Both the position numbers and the translations under genes were made by a program. DNA of 64,000 nucleotides from Mucilaginibacter sp. PAMB04168 (GTDB lineage: Bacteria; Bacteroidota; Bacteroidia; Sphingobacteriales; Sphingobacteriaceae): contig NZ_CP155079.2 in the NCBI RefSeq assembly GCF_039634365.2, positions 4,154,001 through 4,218,000 on the forward strand, read 5' to 3'. Shown one piece after another: positions 60,472 to 64,000 of this stretch; positions within the stretch are counted from its first letter, which is position 1; each line of letters starts with the position of its first letter. A model generated the notes under the pieces. It did no database searches. It had not been told where the DNA came from and saw only the letters and a list, made by a program, of their open reading frames with translations.

Positions 60472-61866
60472 ATGATAAAGAAACTATATAAAACATATAC
60501 GCTTATATTATCAATCCTGATACTATCGGCTTCATGCACCAAATTGGATTTGCAACCCACCGATATTATCGATCCTACTAAAGCCTATCGCAATATCAAT
60601 GACATTAATATGGGCATATTAGGTGTTTATGCACTATTGGATTATACGCAAATAAGCTTAAACGCAACCGTAACCGACGAGGCTACTTACCCAACAGAAA
60701 ACAATGTTGGCAACAGTGATGCGTATCGCTGGCTGTATAATCCTAGCAGTGGATCGGTAACATCTCTTTATATTACTTATTACCAGGCCATTGATCGTGC
60801 CAACCGTACTATTGAAGGTTTAGAAGCCTTAACTTTTACCGGTGCTGACGCAGCAACAGCAAACCGCTATAAAGGCGAATTGCTGGCTTTGCGTGCTTAT
60901 CTGCACTTTGAATTACTTAGAGCTTATGCAGCATCTTACCAGGCTGGCGCATTAGGCGTGCCTTACATGAAGGTTTCAGGCATCGGCTATCCTGCACGTG
61001 ATAATTTTGAGGTGGTTGTTAATAATGCGAAAGCAGATTTGGCCGAAGCTAAAACACTAATGCCTTCAACCTCTACCGATAAAACCCGTATCAGCAATCG
61101 CACAATCGTTGCTGCCATTCAGGCCCGGGTAGCCCTTTACGAAAAAAACTGGACTGACGCCGTCACCTATTCATCTGAGGTTATTACAGCCATACCACTG
61201 GCCACCAAGGCGCAGTTCCCGGGCATATGGACCGATGCTAACGATAATGAAGTGGTTTGGAAATTGAAAAGGGTTGGAACAAACGATTCACGAGTGGGCG
61301 ACTTTTTCTTTCGCCAAACAGGCGGTATTGTGCTTTATGCACCTGCTTTAAAACTCATCAACACTTTTGACCAGGTGAATGATTTGCGTTACCCTGCCTA
61401 CATTAAGTTTGATGCCACCCGTACAGGTACTAAATCACAATATCTGGTTAATAAGTATATTGGTGGTACATCAACGGCGCCCGGCTTAACCGATGTTAAA
61501 TTGTTCCGTACAGGCGAAATGTATCTCATCAGGGCCGAAGCCCGGGCCGAAAGCACCGGTGACGCAGCTGCAGACCTGAATGCTTTGCGCACAGCCCGTA
61601 TAAATGGTTATACCAATTCAACCTTTGGTGATAAACAAGCTTTGATTGATGCAATTTATACCGAGCGTTACAAGGAACTGGCGTTTGAAGGGCATCGTTT
61701 TTACGATCTTCGCCGCCGTAACCTGTCGGTACAACGCCTTGCGGCCGATGCTACGAATGCTTCGGGAGCAGTTACTTTGCTGCCAACTCAGGCCCAGTAT
61801 GCCTTTCCCATTCCAGCACAGGAAGTACTAATCAATAAGAACACCATTCAAAATCCAAAATATTAA
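60472..61866 (+). CDS. SusD/RagB-type surface lipoprotein
   Basis: Surface substrate-binding lipoprotein (464 aa) that lids the SusC barrel. The start at 60472 (MIKKLYKTYTLILSILILSASC) gives a lipobox SASC; an earlier in-frame start lies inside the SusC gene. N-terminal TPR-like helices include the RANRTIEGL and RAYLHFELLRAYA blocks, and the C-terminus carries ERYKELAFEGHRFYDLRR, a hallmark of SusD/RagB. It lies ten bases after SusC. Confidence 0.93.
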   Translation: MIKKLYKTYTLILSILILSASCTKLDLQPTDIIDPTKAYRNINDINMGILGVYALLDYTQISLNATVTDEATYPTENNVGNSDAYRWLYNPSSGSVTSLYITYYQAIDRANRTIEGLEALTFTGADAATANRYKGELLALRAYLHFELLRAYAASYQAGALGVPYMKVSGIGYPARDNFEVVVNNAKADLAEAKTLMPSTSTDKTRISNRTIVAAIQARVALYEKNWTDAVTYSSEVITAIPLATKAQFPGIWTDANDNEVVWKLKRVGTNDSRVGDFFFRQTGGIVLYAPALKLINTFDQVNDLRYPAYIKFDATRTGTKSQYLVNKYIGGTSTAPGLTDVKLFRTGEMYLIRAEARAESTGDAAADLNALRTARINGYTNSTFGDKQALIDAIYTERYKELAFEGHRFYDLRRRNLSVQRLAADATNASGAVTLLPTQAQYAFPIPAQEVLINKNTIQNPKY

Positions 61867-61913
61867 TGAGCCTACCCGGATGTATTGAGCATCCAGGTGT
61901 TATTTATCCGTTT

Positions 61914-63011
61914 ATGAAACAGCTTACTTTATTTTTATCGTTAGGCACTTGGTTTTGTTTGGTTGCCTGCAGTAAATCAGGAACTGCTGAAGCAGCCCCT
62001 GCTAATGGCAAAGGCACAACCGGCCCGGGCGTAGTAGTTAAACGTCGCCCCGCATCTTTAGGGATTGTTGGCGACAGCGCTAATGTTGATAAAACAGTTA
62101 CAGGCGGAATGGTTTTAATGGGTGGAGGCAAAGATGTTGATGCCGCTTTTAGATGGATGATTGATCGCAGTGGTGGTGGCGATGTCGTTATAATTCGTGC
62201 TACAGGTACAGATGCCTACAACCCTTACATCAATAGCTTAGGGACAGTAAACTCTGTTGAAACGCTTAAAATTGACAGTAAGGACCTGGCCAATAATGAT
62301 ACCGTTGCTCATATTATCCGAAATGCTGAAATGCTATTTATTGCAGGCGGAGACCAATCGGATTATATGAAATACTGGAAGGGAACTAAAACCGAAAAGG
62401 CGATAAATTATTTACTGACCGAAAAAAGGGCACCTGTTGGCGGAACCAGCGCAGGCTGTGCAATTTTGGGCGGCCTATATTACAGCGGCGAAAACTGTAG
62501 CGTAACTTCGGCCGAAGCTTTGCAAAACCCTTACACGATTACCATAAACGTATATAACAATGATTTTTTAAAGGCACCTTACCTGCAACAGGTAATCACC
62601 GACCAGCACTATCTTACCCGCCAACGTGAAGGGCGGTCGCTGGTATTTGCCGGCCGTATTTTAAAGGATTGGAATATTGCGGCTAAAGTAATTGCCTCTG
62701 ACGAACGAACGGCTGTATGTATCGATAAAGATGGAAAAGCAAAAGTTTATGGAGATTATAATGAAAATCGTCCTTATAGCTACGCCTATTTCATTATAAC
62801 CGACCAAGCTAAACTGCCTGAACAAATAACTGCCGGCAAGCCGCTGAACTGGAACCGGGGCGGCAAAGCCGTTGCTGTTTACGAAATTGCAGCTTCGGCT
62901 AACGGAGGTGGAGGTTTTAACGTAAGTAATTTTAATTTGGCAGAGGCAACAGGCGGTAAGTGGTACTGGTGGTGGGCAGATAACGGTATTTTGAACAAAA
63001 AAGAACAATAA
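61914..63011 (+). CDS. Lipoprotein cyanophycinase (peptidase S51-like)
   Basis: Cyanophycinase (365 aa from ATG 61914), cutting multi-L-arginyl-poly-L-aspartate into beta-Asp-Arg dipeptides. MKQLTLFLSLGTWFCLVACSKSG is a lipoprotein signal with lipobox LVAC; an overlapping ATG at 61866 (with the SusD stop) would add 16 residues before it. GGTSAGCAILGGL holds the nucleophilic Ser, and AGGDQSDYMKYW and TDQHYLTRQREGR are further family motifs. The export signal means extracellular or periplasmic use, unlike the cytoplasmic enzymes of cyanophycin producers. Confidence 0.88.
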   Translation: MKQLTLFLSLGTWFCLVACSKSGTAEAAPANGKGTTGPGVVVKRRPASLGIVGDSANVDKTVTGGMVLMGGGKDVDAAFRWMIDRSGGGDVVIIRATGTDAYNPYINSLGTVNSVETLKIDSKDLANNDTVAHIIRNAEMLFIAGGDQSDYMKYWKGTKTEKAINYLLTEKRAPVGGTSAGCAILGGLYYSGENCSVTSAEALQNPYTITINVYNNDFLKAPYLQQVITDQHYLTRQREGRSLVFAGRILKDWNIAAKVIASDERTAVCIDKDGKAKVYGDYNENRPYSYAYFIITDQAKLPEQITAGKPLNWNRGGKAVAVYEIAASANGGGGFNVSNFNLAEATGGKWYWWWADNGILNKKEQ

Positions 63012-63020
63012 CTTTCACAG

Positions 63021-64000
63021 ATGAAAAAATTAAGATATTTGGCTTTAGGCCTGCTTATGGCAATGAGTGCAAGTGTTAATGCACAACAAAAGAAATATGT
63101 ATTAATTGTACATGGCGGCGCAGGCACTATCCTCAAAAAAAACATGACACCTGAAAAGGAAGCTGCCTATAAGGCCGCTTTAACCCTGGCTCTTGAAACA
63201 GGTTACAAAACACTGAAGCAAGGCAAAACCAGTTTAGACGCTGTTGAAGCTACTATACATGTATTGGAAGATTCTCCGTTGTTTAATGCTGGTAAAGGAG
63301 CCGTATTTACGCACGACGGGCGCAATGAACTGGATGCCGCTATAATGAACGGCAAAACACTTGAAGCCGGCGCTATTGCTGGCGTCACCACCATTCGTAA
63401 CCCTATTAGCGGCGCACGGGCGGTGATGGAAAAATCTGAACATGTGATGATGGTAGGAGATGGCGCCGATAAGTTTGCGAAAGAAGTGGGCCTCACCATT
63501 GTTGACCCTAAGTACTACTGGACCAAAGAACGCTGGGACGGTTTACAACAGGCCATCAAAGAAGATTCGACCAAAGCGGTGTTAGATCATGGCAGTAAAA
63601 AATCAATGCTGCTGGGTACTAAAAATCATGACTATAAATTTGGCACGGTAGGTTGTGTTGCGCTTGACAACGCCGGCAATCTGGCTGCCGGTACCTCAAC
63701 CGGTGGCATGACCAATAAGAAGTACGGCCGGGTTGGCGATGCGCCTATTATAGGTGCCGGTACTTATTGTAACAATGAAACAGCCGGTATTTCCTGCACT
63801 GGCTGGGGCGAATTTTACATCCGTAATGTGGTGGCTAAAACCATTTCCGATTTGATGGAATACAAAGGTTTAGGTGTGGCCGAAGCATCTAAAATTGTGT
63901 TGAACAAAGTTGGTAAAATGGGTGGCGACGGCGGCCTCATTGCTTTAGATAAAAAAGGAAACATTGCAATGCCATTCAATACCGAAGGTATGTACCGCGG
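63021..64000 (+). CDS. Exported isoaspartyl peptidase/L-asparaginase, 3' end outside window
   Basis: Ntn-hydrolase of the plant-type asparaginase/isoaspartyl peptidase family, 326 codons visible and the end missing. The signal peptide MKKLRYLALGLLMAMSASVNAQ directs it to the periplasm. IVHGGAGTI, SPLFNAGKGAVF and the autocleavage site FGTVGCVALD (Thr nucleophile), then STGGMTNKKYGRVGD, are diagnostic. It would split beta-Asp-Arg dipeptides released by the neighbouring cyanophycinase into Asp and Arg. It starts ten bases after the cyanophycinase stop. Confidence 0.9.
   Translation, partial: MKKLRYLALGLLMAMSASVNAQQKKYVLIVHGGAGTILKKNMTPEKEAAYKAALTLALETGYKTLKQGKTSLDAVEATIHVLEDSPLFNAGKGAVFTHDGRNELDAAIMNGKTLEAGAIAGVTTIRNPISGARAVMEKSEHVMMVGDGADKFAKEVGLTIVDPKYYWTKERWDGLQQAIKEDSTKAVLDHGSKKSMLLGTKNHDYKFGTVGCVALDNAGNLAAGTSTGGMTNKKYGRVGDAPIIGAGTYCNNETAGISCTGWGEFYIRNVVAKTISDLMEYKGLGVAEASKIVLNKVGKMGGDGGLIALDKKGNIAMPFNTEGMYR

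Overview
The window comes from a Bacteroidota chromosome, most likely family Sphingobacteriaceae (Mucilaginibacter/Pedobacter-like). The evidence is the gene content (SusC/SusD pair, FecR anti-sigma factor, DUF3822 next to rsmD, SPFH protein next to an Arc-like protein, S12 and S3 with family-typical extensions) and repeated promoter elements matching the Bacteroidota consensus TTTG-N19..21-TANNTTTG. No rRNA, tRNA, CRISPR array, phage gene or transposase was seen.

Layout. 1-5719 (minus): S10-type ribosomal protein run rplC-D-W-B, rpsS, rplV, rpsC, rplP, rpmC, rpsQ, rplN, rplX (cut by the window edge). 6104-14792: accessory block (two glycosyltransferases, a fungal-type prephenate dehydrogenase, a coiled-coil membrane protein, a Tat-exported toroid-like protein, a MacB/FtsX-type permease) that separates rplC from rpsJ. 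15006-18542 (minus): rpsL-rpsG-fusA-rpsJ. The normally continuous str-S10 array is therefore split; rpsJ ends in a terminator and rplC has its own promoter. 18717-21128 (minus): overlapping three-gene unit of an Lgt-like membrane protein, a radical SAM enzyme resembling archaeal tetraether synthase (MJ0619 family) and a small membrane protein, a possible lipid-modifying system. 21273-26509: small envelope and regulatory genes, an SRPBCC-ArsR-SRPBCC operon with two operator dyads, and a threonine-synthase-like gene.

26678-34089 (plus): sulfate assimilation operon (sulfite reductase, cobA, precorrin-2 dehydrogenase fused to a TauE/SafE transporter, cysH, cysD, cysN), preceded by an unannotated 14-codon Cys-rich leader peptide and two mutually exclusive hairpins, which looks like a classical cysteine attenuator. 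A second Cys-rich leader peptide (ending DCCCYRCC) precedes the TonB-dependent receptor at 35006-37627, suggesting that this receptor belongs to the same cysteine/sulfur response.

37974-54984: housekeeping and envelope genes (ferritin with a structured 5' leader, ClpB, histidine kinase, a 30-residue membrane microprotein, RecD-like helicase, RsmD, GH3-type enzyme, an ECF sigma factor paired with a protein that appears to span both membranes, RluA-type pseudouridine synthase). 55143-64000 (plus): ECF sigma factor, FecR, SusC, SusD, a lipoprotein cyanophycinase and an exported isoaspartyl peptidase (cut by the edge). This arrangement looks like a Sus-type locus dedicated to cyanophycin, a polypeptide, rather than to a glycan.
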